DNA from: Cohnella herbarum
GTDB taxonomy: Bacteria > Bacillota > Bacilli > Paenibacillales > Paenibacillaceae
NCBI RefSeq assembly: GCF_012849095.1
Contig: NZ_CP051680.1
Span: 5,363,501-5,427,500, forward strand
Direction: 5' to 3'
DNA length: 64,000 bases
Shown here: one piece after another, positions 27,397-35,649 of the stretch
Position numbering within the stretch: the stretch's first letter is position 1
How the letters are laid out: the number at the start of each line of letters is the position of its first letter
Program-made: the position numbers and the translations under genes
The notes under the pieces: generated by a model
Seen by the model: only the letters and a program-made list of their open reading frames with translations
Databases searched by the model: none
Told to the model about the DNA's origin: nothing

Positions 27397-28455
27397 TTAC
27401 TTCACCGCCTTTTGCTCGGTTTTGGCATACCTTTGTTTAAGGAAGGTGAAAATCGCCTGGGCTGTTACGAGCAACACGAGCATGACTTGAATAATGACGG
27501 CAACCTCGCGAGGCATATCGCTCCCGTATTGCATCGTTTGGGCGCCTACCTGGATATACGCGTAGAATAATCCGGCGACGAGCACGCCCACTGGGTGGTT
27601 TCGAGCGAGCAACGCAATGATAATTCCGTCAAAACCGAGCCCCGCCGAGAAGTTTTGCTTAAACGTTTGTTGAATCCCGAGAATTTCCACGATTCCGGCT
27701 AATCCTGCCAGCGCACCGCTGATCATGACGCTGATGACAATGATTTTGCGCGTTGCGATACCGCCATAGCGGGCAAAATGTCCATTTTTCCCGACCAGTC
27801 GAAGTTCGTATCCGATCGACGTTTTATAGAGGAGCAAGTATACGAGAACAACTGCCGCTAGCGCGATCAGAATACCGGCGTGGGCGCTTGTCCCCGGAAT
27901 GATTTTCGCTAACAAAATGTTCTTGTCGATGTTTTCCATTTTCGCGTAGCCGCCGCCTTGCGACTTGAACTGATTATTCACGAAATAAGAGGTGAGCAGT
28001 ATCGCCACGAAATTAAGCATCAGCGTGGTGACGATCTCATTGGCGTTCATATAGGCTTTCAATAACCCCGGAATCGCCCCGTAGATGGCCCCCCCGATAA
28101 GCGCGGCTATCAATACGAGCGGCAGATGAATCCATGGATTCAAGCCCGGCAAGTACACCGCGGTGAGCGCGGCGAGAAAGCTGCCGATGTAAAGCTGGCC
28201 TTCGGCTCCCATGCTGAATACGCCCGATTGGAAAACGACGGAAAGCGCTAGACCCGTTAAAATCAAAGGAACCGCTTTGTTTAATATCGTGCCGACGTTA
28301 AACCAACTGGACAACGGGTCGAGGAACAAGGCGCTAACGGCCGCAAACGGTTCGCTGCTGGTTAGAAAGATAACGACGAATCCGCACAGCAGCGCGGTTA
28401 CAACCGCCATCAGAATTCCGCTGACTTCCAGCACTAACATTCTGGACGATTTCAT
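27397..28455 (-). CDS. BMP-type nucleoside ABC transporter permease (YufP/NupP-like)
   Basis: 352 residues with about ten hydrophobic helices and the BPD_transp_2 motif SVVFQSGVFSMGAEGQLYIGSF near 75-95. Its ATG overlaps the stop of the ATP-binding gene by four bases. The length and position match NupP in the Bacillus nupNOPQ guanosine transporter. Confidence 0.9.
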   Translation of the reverse strand: MKSSRMLVLEVSGILMAVVTALLCGFVVIFLTSSEPFAAVSALFLDPLSSWFNVGTILNKAVPLILTGLALSVVFQSGVFSMGAEGQLYIGSFLAALTAVYLPGLNPWIHLPLVLIAALIGGAIYGAIPGLLKAYMNANEIVTTLMLNFVAILLTSYFVNNQFKSQGGGYAKMENIDKNILLAKIIPGTSAHAGILIALAAVVLVYLLLYKTSIGYELRLVGKNGHFARYGGIATRKIIVISVMISGALAGLAGIVEILGIQQTFKQNFSAGLGFDGIIIALLARNHPVGVLVAGLFYAYIQVGAQTMQYGSDMPREVAVIIQVMLVLLVTAQAIFTFLKQRYAKTEQKAVK

Positions 28456-29996
28456 CGTACCGCCTCCTGTTCCTGTTTCTTGATGCCTAACATGTAATAA
28501 CCGATTTCTTGTTCCGTCAGGTCCGGAGTGTTGTCCAGAAGCGCCACGATCTCGCCGTTGTACAGAACGGCAATTCGGTCGCTCAGCGCCATGACTTCCG
28601 ACAGTTCGGCCGAGACGACCATAACCGCCGCGCCGCCGTCCCGACGCTTGATAATTTCCCTATGGATGAACTCGATCGCTCCAATATCGACCCCGCGAGT
28701 CGGTTGGGAAGCGATGAGCAGCTTCGGATTTTTCGACAACTCCCGCGCCACGACGACTTTCTGAAGATTGCCGCCCGACAGTGCGCCTGCCAGAATTTCC
28801 TCGTTCTGCGCGCGTACGTCGTACGTCTGCATCATCGTCTGGGTGAACTGCTTGATTTTTTTCTTATTTAGAAAAATCCCCCGTTTGAACTCGGGATTCC
28901 GATAGTGGTCGAGAATCAAATTTTCCGCAATCGTAGAAGTCAGGCTGGCTCCGGAGGTTTGCCGATCTTCCGGGATATGGCCGACTTTCATCCGGCGAAT
29001 CTCCGCTACGCTCGTACCGAGCAATTCCTTGCCCAGATAGCTTATATTGCCCGCAACCGCTTTGCGAAGTCCGGTAATCGTCTCTACCAGCTCGGTCTGT
29101 CCGTTGCCTTCCACGCCTGCAATGCCGAGAACTTCCCCGCTGCGAATGTTGAAAGAAATCCCCTGCAACGCCTTCGTACCCTTGTCGTCCAGCGCCTCAA
29201 GATTACGGACGCCAAGCACGACATCCTTAGGTTCTGCCGGTATTTTGTTCACTCGGAACAGTACTTCACGCCCAACCATCAGTCGGGAAATTTCTTCTTG
29301 ATTCGTGTCCTTCGTCTGCAAAGTCGCGATCGATTTGCCTGCTCTAAGCACGGTTATACGGTTGGAAATGCGCATGACCTCGCGCAGCTTATGCGTAATG
29401 AAAATAATCGTATGGCCTTCGCTGATCAGCGCTTGAATCGAGTCGAACAGCTCGTCCGTCTCTTGCGGCGTCAACACCGCCGTCGGCTCGTCCAGAATGA
29501 TCAGCTTCGCACCCCGGTACAACACCTTCAGTATCTCCACCCGTTGCTTCTGTCCAACCGGAATCGTCTCGACCTTTGCCTGCAGATTTACCTTCAAGCC
29601 GTACGTCGCGACCAAATGCTCCACTTCCCGATATTCCTTCGCACGATCGCGGAACAACGAAAAAGGGCCTTTCTTCGGTTCGTCGCCGAGCACGATATTT
29701 TCCGAAACCGTCAAGGAAGGCGACAACATAAAATGCTGATGTACCATACCCATACCTTGCTGAATGGCGTCCTTCGGTCCGCTAAAGCTAACCGGTTGTC
29801 CTTTGTATTCAATCGTTCCGCTCGTCGGAGCTTCCAGCCCGAACAGGATCTTCATCAAGGTCGACTTACCTGCCCCATTCTCTCCGACTAGCGCGTGTAT
29901 TTCTCCCGCGTGTACGGTCAGATCGACGCCCCTGTTAGCGGCGGTTCCGTTAGGATACACTTTATGAATGTCTTTCATCTCTAGTAAAATCGGCAT
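28452..29996 (-). CDS. BMP-type nucleoside ABC transporter, double ATP-binding protein (YufO/NupO-like)
   Basis: 514 residues holding two ABC domains. The first (about 5-235) has Walker A GENGAGKSTLMK near 38 and Walker B LIILDEPTAVLTP. The second (about 260-500) has a degenerate Walker A, GVEGNGQTELVE, the signature LSGGNLQKVVVARELS and a Walker B-like LLIASQPTRGVD, as usual for this sugar/nucleoside (CUT2-like) class. It sits 109 bp downstream of the binding-protein gene and overlaps the next permease gene. Confidence 0.92.
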   Translation of the reverse strand: MPILLEMKDIHKVYPNGTAANRGVDLTVHAGEIHALVGENGAGKSTLMKILFGLEAPTSGTIEYKGQPVSFSGPKDAIQQGMGMVHQHFMLSPSLTVSENIVLGDEPKKGPFSLFRDRAKEYREVEHLVATYGLKVNLQAKVETIPVGQKQRVEILKVLYRGAKLIILDEPTAVLTPQETDELFDSIQALISEGHTIIFITHKLREVMRISNRITVLRAGKSIATLQTKDTNQEEISRLMVGREVLFRVNKIPAEPKDVVLGVRNLEALDDKGTKALQGISFNIRSGEVLGIAGVEGNGQTELVETITGLRKAVAGNISYLGKELLGTSVAEIRRMKVGHIPEDRQTSGASLTSTIAENLILDHYRNPEFKRGIFLNKKKIKQFTQTMMQTYDVRAQNEEILAGALSGGNLQKVVVARELSKNPKLLIASQPTRGVDIGAIEFIHREIIKRRDGGAAVMVVSAELSEVMALSDRIAVLYNGEIVALLDNTPDLTEQEIGYYMLGIKKQEQEAVR

Positions 29997-30105
29997 CGCT
30001 ATCCCCCCAGCCAGAAAATGACTTCATTCGTATACGGGGCCCCAGTGAAACGAAGGAGAGATGAGGTTAACCTCACCCCTCCTTCAATTCTTATAGCCAG
30101 TATTC

Positions 30106-31203
30106 TTATAAAGAAGATTTTACGGTGATCTCGCCTTTACCCAACTTGTCCTCGATCTCGGTCATTTTATCTCTGATTGATTGCGGAACGTATTTCTCGT
30201 ACATCTCGTCTTTAGCGATACCTACGCCGCCTTCTTTGATACCCAGCACTTCGCCGCTGCCGAAAGCCAATTCGCCTTTGACCATCAATTCGAATGCGCG
30301 GAAGATCGATTGGTCAACGTTTTTCATCATGGATGTCAGAACGCTTCCCGGGTAAAGCGGATTTTGGTTGGCGTCGACTCCGATCGAGTACACGCCTTTC
30401 TCGTTCGCGCCTTCCAGCGTGCCAAGACCCGCTGCGGACGCTACGCCGAATACGATGTCGGCTTTCTGCGAATCGATTTGCGCCAAGCCCAATTCTTTGC
30501 CTTTAGGAGCGTTAACGAAATCTCCTACATAAGAAGTAACGACTTTCACGTCTTTGTCTACATAAGCTGCGCCTTGCTCGTAACCCGATTTGAAGTCATT
30601 GATGATCGGGATATCCATACCGCCGACGAATCCGACGACTTTCTCCGGGTTTGCCCCTTTGAGCTCTGTATTCGTCGTTACCAATGCCGCGAACGCGCCG
30701 GCAAGGAACGAACCTTCGCTTTGCGAGTAAAGCATCGAATAAACGTTAGGAACGCCTTCGATTAAATCATCGAAGAAGATGAACTTGATATCGGGATAGC
30801 GTGAAGCCAAATCCTTCGTCACATCGATCATTTGGCTCGTACCGACGACAACGACGTTATATTTATTGCTAGCCACTACGGCTTCCAGACCGGATGCCCA
30901 GTCCGCGGAGTTAGCTCCGCCTTCAACCGTTTTAGCTTTAATTCCAAGTTCTTTGACTGCTTTATCCATACCCGCTTGCGCAGAGTCGAAGAAGCTCTTG
31001 TCGCCAAGCGTACTGTTTACATAGTAAAGGGCGTTAATGTCAGAAGCCGGCGCCGGTGCAGACCCGTTAGACGCAGACGGCGAAGCTGATGGAGATGCTG
31101 CCGGAGATTCACTGGATTTATTATTCGAATTGCCGCATCCCGAAATAACCAAAACGATTGAAAGAACGATTACGCTTAGCAAGCTGAATTTTTTAGTCTT
31201 CAT
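30106..31203 (-). CDS. BMP family nucleoside-binding lipoprotein (YufN/NupN-like)
   Basis: About 365 residues. A lipoprotein signal ends in the lipobox VISGC (Cys23), followed by a Ser/Ala/Pro linker. The rest is a periplasmic-binding fold of the BMP (PnrA) family, with GTSQMIDVTKDLASRYPDIKF, SEGSFLAGAFAALVT and VGFVGGMDIPIINDFKSGYEQGA. PnrA-type proteins bind purine and pyrimidine nucleosides. I start at the ATG at 31203, eight bases after GGGGAG; the longer frame to 31227 would put a hydrophilic tail before the signal peptide. It follows rbsK after 20 bp. Confidence 0.93.
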   Translation of the reverse strand: MKTKKFSLLSVIVLSIVLVISGCGNSNNKSSESPAASPSASPSASNGSAPAPASDINALYYVNSTLGDKSFFDSAQAGMDKAVKELGIKAKTVEGGANSADWASGLEAVVASNKYNVVVVGTSQMIDVTKDLASRYPDIKFIFFDDLIEGVPNVYSMLYSQSEGSFLAGAFAALVTTNTELKGANPEKVVGFVGGMDIPIINDFKSGYEQGAAYVDKDVKVVTSYVGDFVNAPKGKELGLAQIDSQKADIVFGVASAAGLGTLEGANEKGVYSIGVDANQNPLYPGSVLTSMMKNVDQSIFRAFELMVKGELAFGSGEVLGIKEGGVGIAKDEMYEKYVPQSIRDKMTEIEDKLGKGEITVKSSL

Positions 31204-31223
31204 GTTGTAGAACTCCCCTTTAA

Positions 31224-32156
31224 TCACTGGTTGTGTGCTGCTTGTTTAATGAATTGCTCGGCTTCCTCAAGCAACGGCATGGAAGCTTGCGCTCCCTTGC
31301 GCGTCGTTGTCATCGCGCCGATGGCGGAGGCGAATTTCGCTGCCGCCCAGATGTCTTTCCCGCTTACGATCGCCGCTCCTACCGCACCGGCAAAAGCATC
31401 GCCGGCCGCCGTAGAATCTACGGCATTCACTTTGTAAGCTTCCACGAAGAAGGTTCGATTCGCCCCTACGACGACTACGCCTTTTTCCCCTAGCTTAGCA
31501 AACACGGTCGATACGCCTTGGTTGATCAATTCGACAGCCGCAAGCTTCGCGGTTAACTGGTCGGAAACTTTAACACCCGTCAACTGGGTAATTTCCTTCT
31601 CGTTAGGCAGAATATAATCCACCATCGCCAGTAACTCTTCCGGCAGCGGTTGCGCAGGCGCAGGATCCAGCAGTACCGGAACCTGATGCCGCTTCGCGAT
31701 CGTAATCGCTTCCTTCACGGTTTCAAGCGGAATTTCAAGCTGCACCATGAGCAGCTTAGCCTGCTTAATCAGATCTTCTTGCTTGCGCACGTCCTCCGGA
31801 GTTAGCAACAGATTGGCCCCCGCAGCAACGACGATGCTATTGTCCCCTTGCGGATCCAATGTGATGAACGCGACGCCCGTCGCTTCCCCAGCCACTTTCT
31901 CGATTACGCTACAATCGACTCCGACCTCTTCCAGATTGGCAAGCAGTTGGTCGCCGAACAAGTCGCCGCCCACTTTTCCAATCATGGCCACGTCAGCCCC
32001 GAGCTTGCAGGCCGCGACTGCCTGATTGGCGCCTTTACCTCCTACGTTCATGAAGAAATCGGTACCTAATACGGTTTCTCCCCGATCCGGACGATGGTTT
32101 AGGCTGACCACCATATCCATATTCAGGCTCCCCACAACCACAATACTTGCACTCAT
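31224..32156 (-). CDS. rbsK: Ribokinase
   Basis: Phosphorylates D-ribose to ribose 5-phosphate. The 310-residue PfkB-fold protein has the N-terminal motif GGKGANQAVAACKLG (about 38-52) and the C-terminal motif NAVDSTAAGDAFAGAVGAAI (about 245-264), whose GD Asp is the catalytic base; the first position is the AVDSTAAGD variant of DTxGAGD. Since no ribose transporter is present, the ribose presumably comes from the two nucleoside hydrolases. Its start overlaps the LacI-type gene stop (ATGA). Confidence 0.94.
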   Translation of the reverse strand: MSASIVVVGSLNMDMVVSLNHRPDRGETVLGTDFFMNVGGKGANQAVAACKLGADVAMIGKVGGDLFGDQLLANLEEVGVDCSVIEKVAGEATGVAFITLDPQGDNSIVVAAGANLLLTPEDVRKQEDLIKQAKLLMVQLEIPLETVKEAITIAKRHQVPVLLDPAPAQPLPEELLAMVDYILPNEKEITQLTGVKVSDQLTAKLAAVELINQGVSTVFAKLGEKGVVVVGANRTFFVEAYKVNAVDSTAAGDAFAGAVGAAIVSGKDIWAAAKFASAIGAMTTTRKGAQASMPLLEEAEQFIKQAAHNQ

Positions 32157-33151
32157 TTCTGGTCCACCCCATTACATGATTCTCTGTGTATAAGCTTATG
32201 CTCCAAAATCACGTTCTTTGAGCCCGACCTCACCCCCTTCATCTGATCATCTAACAGCTGCACAGCGGTGACTCCAATCTGATAGGCAGGTATCGAAATC
32301 GTGCTCAGCGTTGGTCGCGACATGGCGCAGAACGCAATGTCATCGCAACCGATGATCGAAATATCCTCGGGCACTCGCAATCCACGGCGATGGATTTCCT
32401 GCATCGCGCCTAGCGCCAATAGATCGTTCGCCGCGAAAATGGCCGTCGGCGCATACTCGTCAATCACGGCGCCCATCTGGTGCACGCCCGACTCGTAGCT
32501 GAATGTGCCTACGCTGACGAATGGTTCAAGATTTGCCGCATGCATAGCATCCATATAACCCGTTCTTCGACTTACCGCCGATTGAATATTTTTAGGACCG
32601 GCGAGATGAGCGATTCGGGTGTGCCCCCGCTCGATCAAGTAGTTGATCGAATCTTGTGCCGCTTTATAGTTATCGATCGACACCGCGTCGAACGGCTTGT
32701 CCTCAATGAGTCGGTCGCAGAGTACGATTGGCGTATGCAGACTAGTCAGCTCGTTGACCGTCTTCTCATCGAGCGTCGAAGAGATCAGCACAATCCCCCC
32801 TACCTGTTGTTCCACCATTTTGTAAATAATATCCTGCTCTATTTTCGGATCATTATCAGTATTGCCGATAAAAAGCGTATAACCGAGTCTGTGGGCAGCA
32901 TCCTCGATCCCGCGAGCCAGTACTGGAAAGTACGGGTTCGTAATATCCGGAAGGATCAGTCCAATGTTATTCGTCCGGTTCGTCGCCAAGTTTCTCGCGA
33001 TAACGCTAGGACGGTAACCGAGCTCTTCTATCGCGCGAAGTACGCGTTCTTTGATCTCCCCCTTGACTTGAGGATTGTTGTTAAGCACTCGGGACACGGT
33101 CGCCTTGGATACTTGCGCTCGCTCCGCGACGTGGTCAATATTTGGTTTCAT
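32153..33151 (-). CDS. LacI family transcriptional regulator (RbsR-like)
   Basis: 332 residues: an N-terminal LacI helix-turn-helix (about 4-55, HVAERAQVSKATVSRVLNNN, then the hinge YRPSVIARNL) and a periplasmic-binding-like effector domain (about 62-325, GLILPDITNPYFPVLARGIE). It is the first gene of the nucleoside operon. Three LacI-type operators lie in and around the promoter just upstream (33193-33281), so it probably represses itself and the whole operon until ribose, a nucleoside or a phosphorylated form binds. Confidence 0.92.
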   Translation of the reverse strand: MKPNIDHVAERAQVSKATVSRVLNNNPQVKGEIKERVLRAIEELGYRPSVIARNLATNRTNNIGLILPDITNPYFPVLARGIEDAAHRLGYTLFIGNTDNDPKIEQDIIYKMVEQQVGGIVLISSTLDEKTVNELTSLHTPIVLCDRLIEDKPFDAVSIDNYKAAQDSINYLIERGHTRIAHLAGPKNIQSAVSRRTGYMDAMHAANLEPFVSVGTFSYESGVHQMGAVIDEYAPTAIFAANDLLALGAMQEIHRRGLRVPEDISIIGCDDIAFCAMSRPTLSTISIPAYQIGVTAVQLLDDQMKGVRSGSKNVILEHKLIHRESCNGVDQK

Positions 33152-33192
33152 TCGCCCTGTTCACCGTCGTTTCTTGTATCCGATTTCATTTC

Positions 33193-33281
33193 AGAAACCG
33201 GTTACACAATTTCTTGTGTTTCAGAAAGCGGTTTCTGATTCAAACTATAACATGTCGAAAATAAATTTGCAACCGGTTTCA
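33193..33281 (-). promoter_or_regulatory. Nucleoside operon promoter with three LacI-type operators
   Basis: On the minus strand a -35 TTGCAA (33267-33272) and -10 TATAGT (33244-33249) are 17 bp apart. Operators: O1 AGAAACCGGTTACA at 33193-33206, O2 TCAGAAAGCGGTTTCTGA at 33221-33238 (near-perfect palindrome) and O3 TGCAACCGGTTTCA at 33268-33281. O3 overlaps the -35 and O2 covers the start region. Centres are 30 and 45 bp apart. CcpA could also recognise the cre-like O2. Confidence 0.7.
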
Positions 33282-33355
33282 TTTGGTCGAAGATGCCACT
33301 TTATGTAAGCGTTATCTCTCTTTAGTAAAACTCATCTATCTGTGAAAAACAAAAA

Positions 33356-33391
33356 AGCTCCCGAATCTACGGAAACCGTAGAACGGGAGCT
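33356..33391 (-). terminator. Terminator of the rpsF-ssb-rpsR operon
   Basis: AGCTCCCG (33356-33363) pairs with CGGGAGCT (33384-33391), with an inner TCTACG/CGTAGA. The minus strand continues into TTTTTTG. It begins 10 bp after the rpsR stop. Confidence 0.88.
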
Positions 33392-33401
33392 CTCGAAACG
33401 A

Positions 33402-33743
33402 CTACTCAGTCGTGTAAGGAAGCAAAGCCATTTGACGTGCGCGTTTGATCGCCACAGTCAACATGCGTTGGTATTTCGCTTTCGTTCCGGTCACGCGACG
33501 TGGCAAGATTTTGCCGCGCTCGCTGATGAACTTACGAAGCAAGTCCAACTCTTTGTAATCCACGTGAGTGATTTTATTTACAGTGAAGTAACAAACTTTC
33601 TTACGTTTGTTACGGCCGCCACGGCGGAATTTACGGGGCTCACGTTCGCCACGGTCTCCACCGCGATCTCCGCCACCGCCGCCTGTACGGCTGTGCGCAG
33701 GGCGCTCTTCACGTGCTGGTGCTGCTGTTTGTTGTTCGCTCAT
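33402..33743 (-). CDS. rpsR: Small-subunit ribosomal protein bS18 with N-terminal extension
   Basis: bS18 binds bS6 and the 16S rRNA platform. The core (about 45-113) reads [20 protein letters not shown] and continues through [22 protein letters not shown]. The total of 113 residues exceeds the usual ~75-90: residues 1-40 are a Gly/Arg/Asp-rich tail ([17 protein letters not shown]). The ATG at 33743 has AAAGGACGG upstream, and no good internal start is present before the core, so the tail seems real. It follows ssb by 20 bp. Confidence 0.93.
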   Translation of the reverse strand: MSEQQTAAPAREERPAHSRTGGGGGDRGGDRGEREPRKFRRGGRNKRKKVCYFTVNKITHVDYKELDLLRKFISERGKILPRRVTGTKAKYQRMLTVAIKRARQMALLPYTTE

Positions 33744-33763
33744 TTGTTATCCGTCCTTTCCAG

Positions 33764-34264
33764 TTAAAATGGCAAATCATCGTCCGATATATCTATCGGT
33801 CGCCCGTCATCGGCGAAGGGATCACTATTGTTGCCGCTGTTGCGAGAGCCAGAGCTGCGGTTGCCGCCTCCGTACCCGCCTCCGCCTGCACCCGGGTTGC
33901 CGCCGGAACCTTCTTCTCTTCCTTGTCCTCCGCCGCCCTCGCGGTTGGCTGATTCCAGGAATCGAACGTTATCGGCGATAACTTCCGTTACATATACGCG
34001 TCGGCCTTCGTTGTTCTCGTAGTTGCGCACTTGAATGCGGCCTTCCACGGCGGCCAAACGGCCTTTACGAAGATAATTCGCACACGTCTCGGCTAACTGT
34101 CTCCACGTTACGATCGGGATAAAATCCGCTTCGCGCTCTTCTTTACTGCCGGAGAACTGACGGTCTACCGCTAAAGTAAATTGGGTAACGGCTACGCCTG
34201 CAGGCGTGTAACGCAATTCGGGATCCTTGGTCAGGCGCCCTATGAGAATAACTCGATTCAACAT
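33764..34264 (-). CDS. ssb: Single-stranded DNA-binding protein
   Basis: 166 residues. The OB fold (about 1-105) starts [20 protein letters not shown] and includes [12 protein letters not shown]; a Gly/Ser/Asn-rich disordered linker follows (about 112-155), and the acidic tip DDDLPF at the C-terminus is the docking site for replication and repair partners. GTGGAGGG precedes the ATG. It sits between rpsF and rpsR, the standard Bacillota order. Confidence 0.97.
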   Translation of the reverse strand: MLNRVILIGRLTKDPELRYTPAGVAVTQFTLAVDRQFSGSKEEREADFIPIVTWRQLAETCANYLRKGRLAAVEGRIQVRNYENNEGRRVYVTEVIADNVRFLESANREGGGGQGREEGSGGNPGAGGGGYGGGNRSSGSRNSGNNSDPFADDGRPIDISDDDLPF

Positions 34265-34332
34265 CGCGGCTTCCCTCCACTAGACATGACATTAGGCTTG
34301 CGGCGGTTATCCGCCTGGTACAGTGTGGCTAC

Positions 34333-34620
34333 TTACGCGATTTGTTCTCTGACGACCATATGACGGATAACTTCATCCGTAATCTTCAGAACGCGTTCCA
34401 ACTCCGTCACAACATCTGACGTCGCCGAGAAATGAACCAACACATACGTCCCATCGCGGTGTTTGTTGATTTCGTAAGCTAAACGACGTTTACCCATAAT
34501 GTCGTGCTTCACGATCTCTCCGCCGTTCCCGATGATGCCCTGGAATTTTTCCACGACAGCTTGAACGGTTTCTTGTTCCACGTCCGGACGGATGATGTAC
34601 ATCAACTCGTAGTTGCGCAT
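34333..34620 (-). CDS. rpsF: Small-subunit ribosomal protein bS6
   Basis: 95 residues, full length, starting MRNYELMYIIRPDVEQE and containing KHDIMGKRRLAYEINKHRDG. It pairs with bS18 on the 30S platform. AAGGAGGTG lies eight bases before the ATG. First gene of the operon rpsF-ssb-rpsR; ssb follows after 68 bp. In Bacillota the bS6:bS18 complex can bind the leader of this operon; a leader hairpin is seen at 34699-34719 but I cannot identify the protein site. Confidence 0.97.
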   Translation of the reverse strand: MRNYELMYIIRPDVEQETVQAVVEKFQGIIGNGGEIVKHDIMGKRRLAYEINKHRDGTYVLVHFSATSDVVTELERVLKITDEVIRHMVVREQIA

Positions 34621-34698
34621 CTTCCGTTCACCTCCTTAAGGTCTTTGGCCCCCCACTTGGTATACCGATGAGCTTGTCAACCGGCTGGGAAGCAAGGA

Positions 34699-34719
34699 GC
34701 ATGCGTTAAATTCGCATGC
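34699..34719 (-). promoter_or_regulatory. rpsF leader hairpin and upstream promoter
   Basis: GCATGCG (34699-34705) pairs perfectly with CGCATGC (34713-34719). Upstream on the minus strand TTGCGG (about 34748-34753) and TAAAGT (about 34725-34730) are 17 bp apart and could be the promoter, placing the hairpin at the very 5' end of the rpsF transcript. Confidence 0.4.
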
Positions 34720-34797
34720 CTGAATACTTTATCACAATAGCCCGAATACCGCAAGAAGTTTCGCGCTACACTATCCTTTAGACAGGGGGTGATGACA

Positions 34798-34986
34798 ATG
34801 GGCGAACAGACGCAGTTCGAACCCGGACAGCGTGCTCCGAATGACGGAGAGTATATGGAGGTCGGAGAAGATGCCTTCCATATGGGGATTAACGACCCCC
34901 AGCATGTCGTATTGCGCAAAGGTCAGAAATTCCCCAAAACCTCTAACCACAATCGCAAGTGGAAAAAAATGAAACAGTTCCATTAG
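34798..34986 (+). CDS. yjzC: YjzC family small protein
   Basis: 62 residues starting MGEQTQFEPGQRAPNDGEYM; the FEPGQ-AP-N-G and GDxFPxTS-N-RKW blocks (here RKGQKFPKTSNHNRKW near 42-57) are typical of YjzC-like proteins of spore formers, whose role is unknown. I start at the ATG at 34798 because GGGGGTGA lies five bases upstream; a start nine bases earlier overlaps that site. It is divergent from rpsF. A terminator lies downstream at 35258. Confidence 0.75.
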   Translation: MGEQTQFEPGQRAPNDGEYMEVGEDAFHMGINDPQHVVLRKGQKFPKTSNHNRKWKKMKQFH

Positions 34987-35257
34987 AACTTTATTTCATC
35001 GGCATGCATATTGCGGGAGGATTTAAGCCATTCTATATCTCGGCGACGGAAAACGAGAGGTGTGGTTCCCTTGAACGACTGGGCGCAACAACCGCAAGAG
35101 GAAACGTTCCAATCGGAGTAGGCTACGGAAGCGAGGCGTTGTGCTAAAGACTATTCGTCTGCAACACAGGGTTAACAATTTCCGGACAACCGAAGCGCTG
35201 AGTTAAATCAGCAACGTCATGGTTACGAATTTCGAATGCAACTCATTAAACGTCGCC

Positions 35258-35283
35258 CGAAGAACCCTGTGAAGGGTTCTTCG
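35258..35283 (+). terminator. Strong hairpin, probable yjzC terminator
   Basis: CGAAGAACCCT (35258-35268) pairs perfectly with AGGGTTCTTCG (35273-35283) around a GTGA loop; the plus strand continues TTATTTTGCTTTT. The T-run is interrupted. Confidence 0.65.
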
Positions 35284-35371
35284 TTATTTTGCTTTTATCT
35301 TGTTGCTCCTACACACGTTTGCTCGTCGTATCAATACTCAGACTTACTGCTCTTACAACACTAGCTTACAG

Positions 35372-35556
35372 CTTACGGAAGCTACGGACGTTATTTTGCT
35401 CAAAAAAGCGTTTTTCAAAATCTAACGGAAATGGACGCTCTTATTTGTATGTTTTCCAGTGAAATCATGCCATTTGGGTATAAATAACGCCGTGCAGCTC
35501 CGTTAGGTTTTCAAAACAATTGTTTCCGACGAAATAGCGGCTGCGGCCGCCGTTAG
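35372..35556. repeat. Second array of spaced dyad cores (50/62/50-bp spacing)
   Basis: Four ~23-bp cores of the form AATA(A/G)CG...CCGTTA occur: two on the minus strand (about 35374-35396 and 35423-35445) and two on the plus strand (about 35484-35506 and 35533-35555). Their reference C residues are at 35376, 35426, 35488 and 35538, giving spacings of 50, 62 and 50, the same alternation as in the array at 20902-22738 though the spacer sequences differ. Confidence 0.65.
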
Positions 35557-35649
35557 AAACTAATCCCATTAATCCACAACGGACTAAAGGCAGCCATACG
35601 TTCAAAATGATCGATATGCGTACTAGGTTGCGAATTAGTCCCCTTTTCC

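Larger units (their letters stand above)
34987..35649. other. Intergenic region between yjzC and pucR
   Basis: 663 bp without a convincing gene. It holds a possible 16-codon frame beginning with TTG at about 35070 (too short to judge), the terminator at 35258-35283 and a repeat array at 35372-35556. It is the junction between the rpsF core block and the nitrogen island. Confidence 0.5.
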
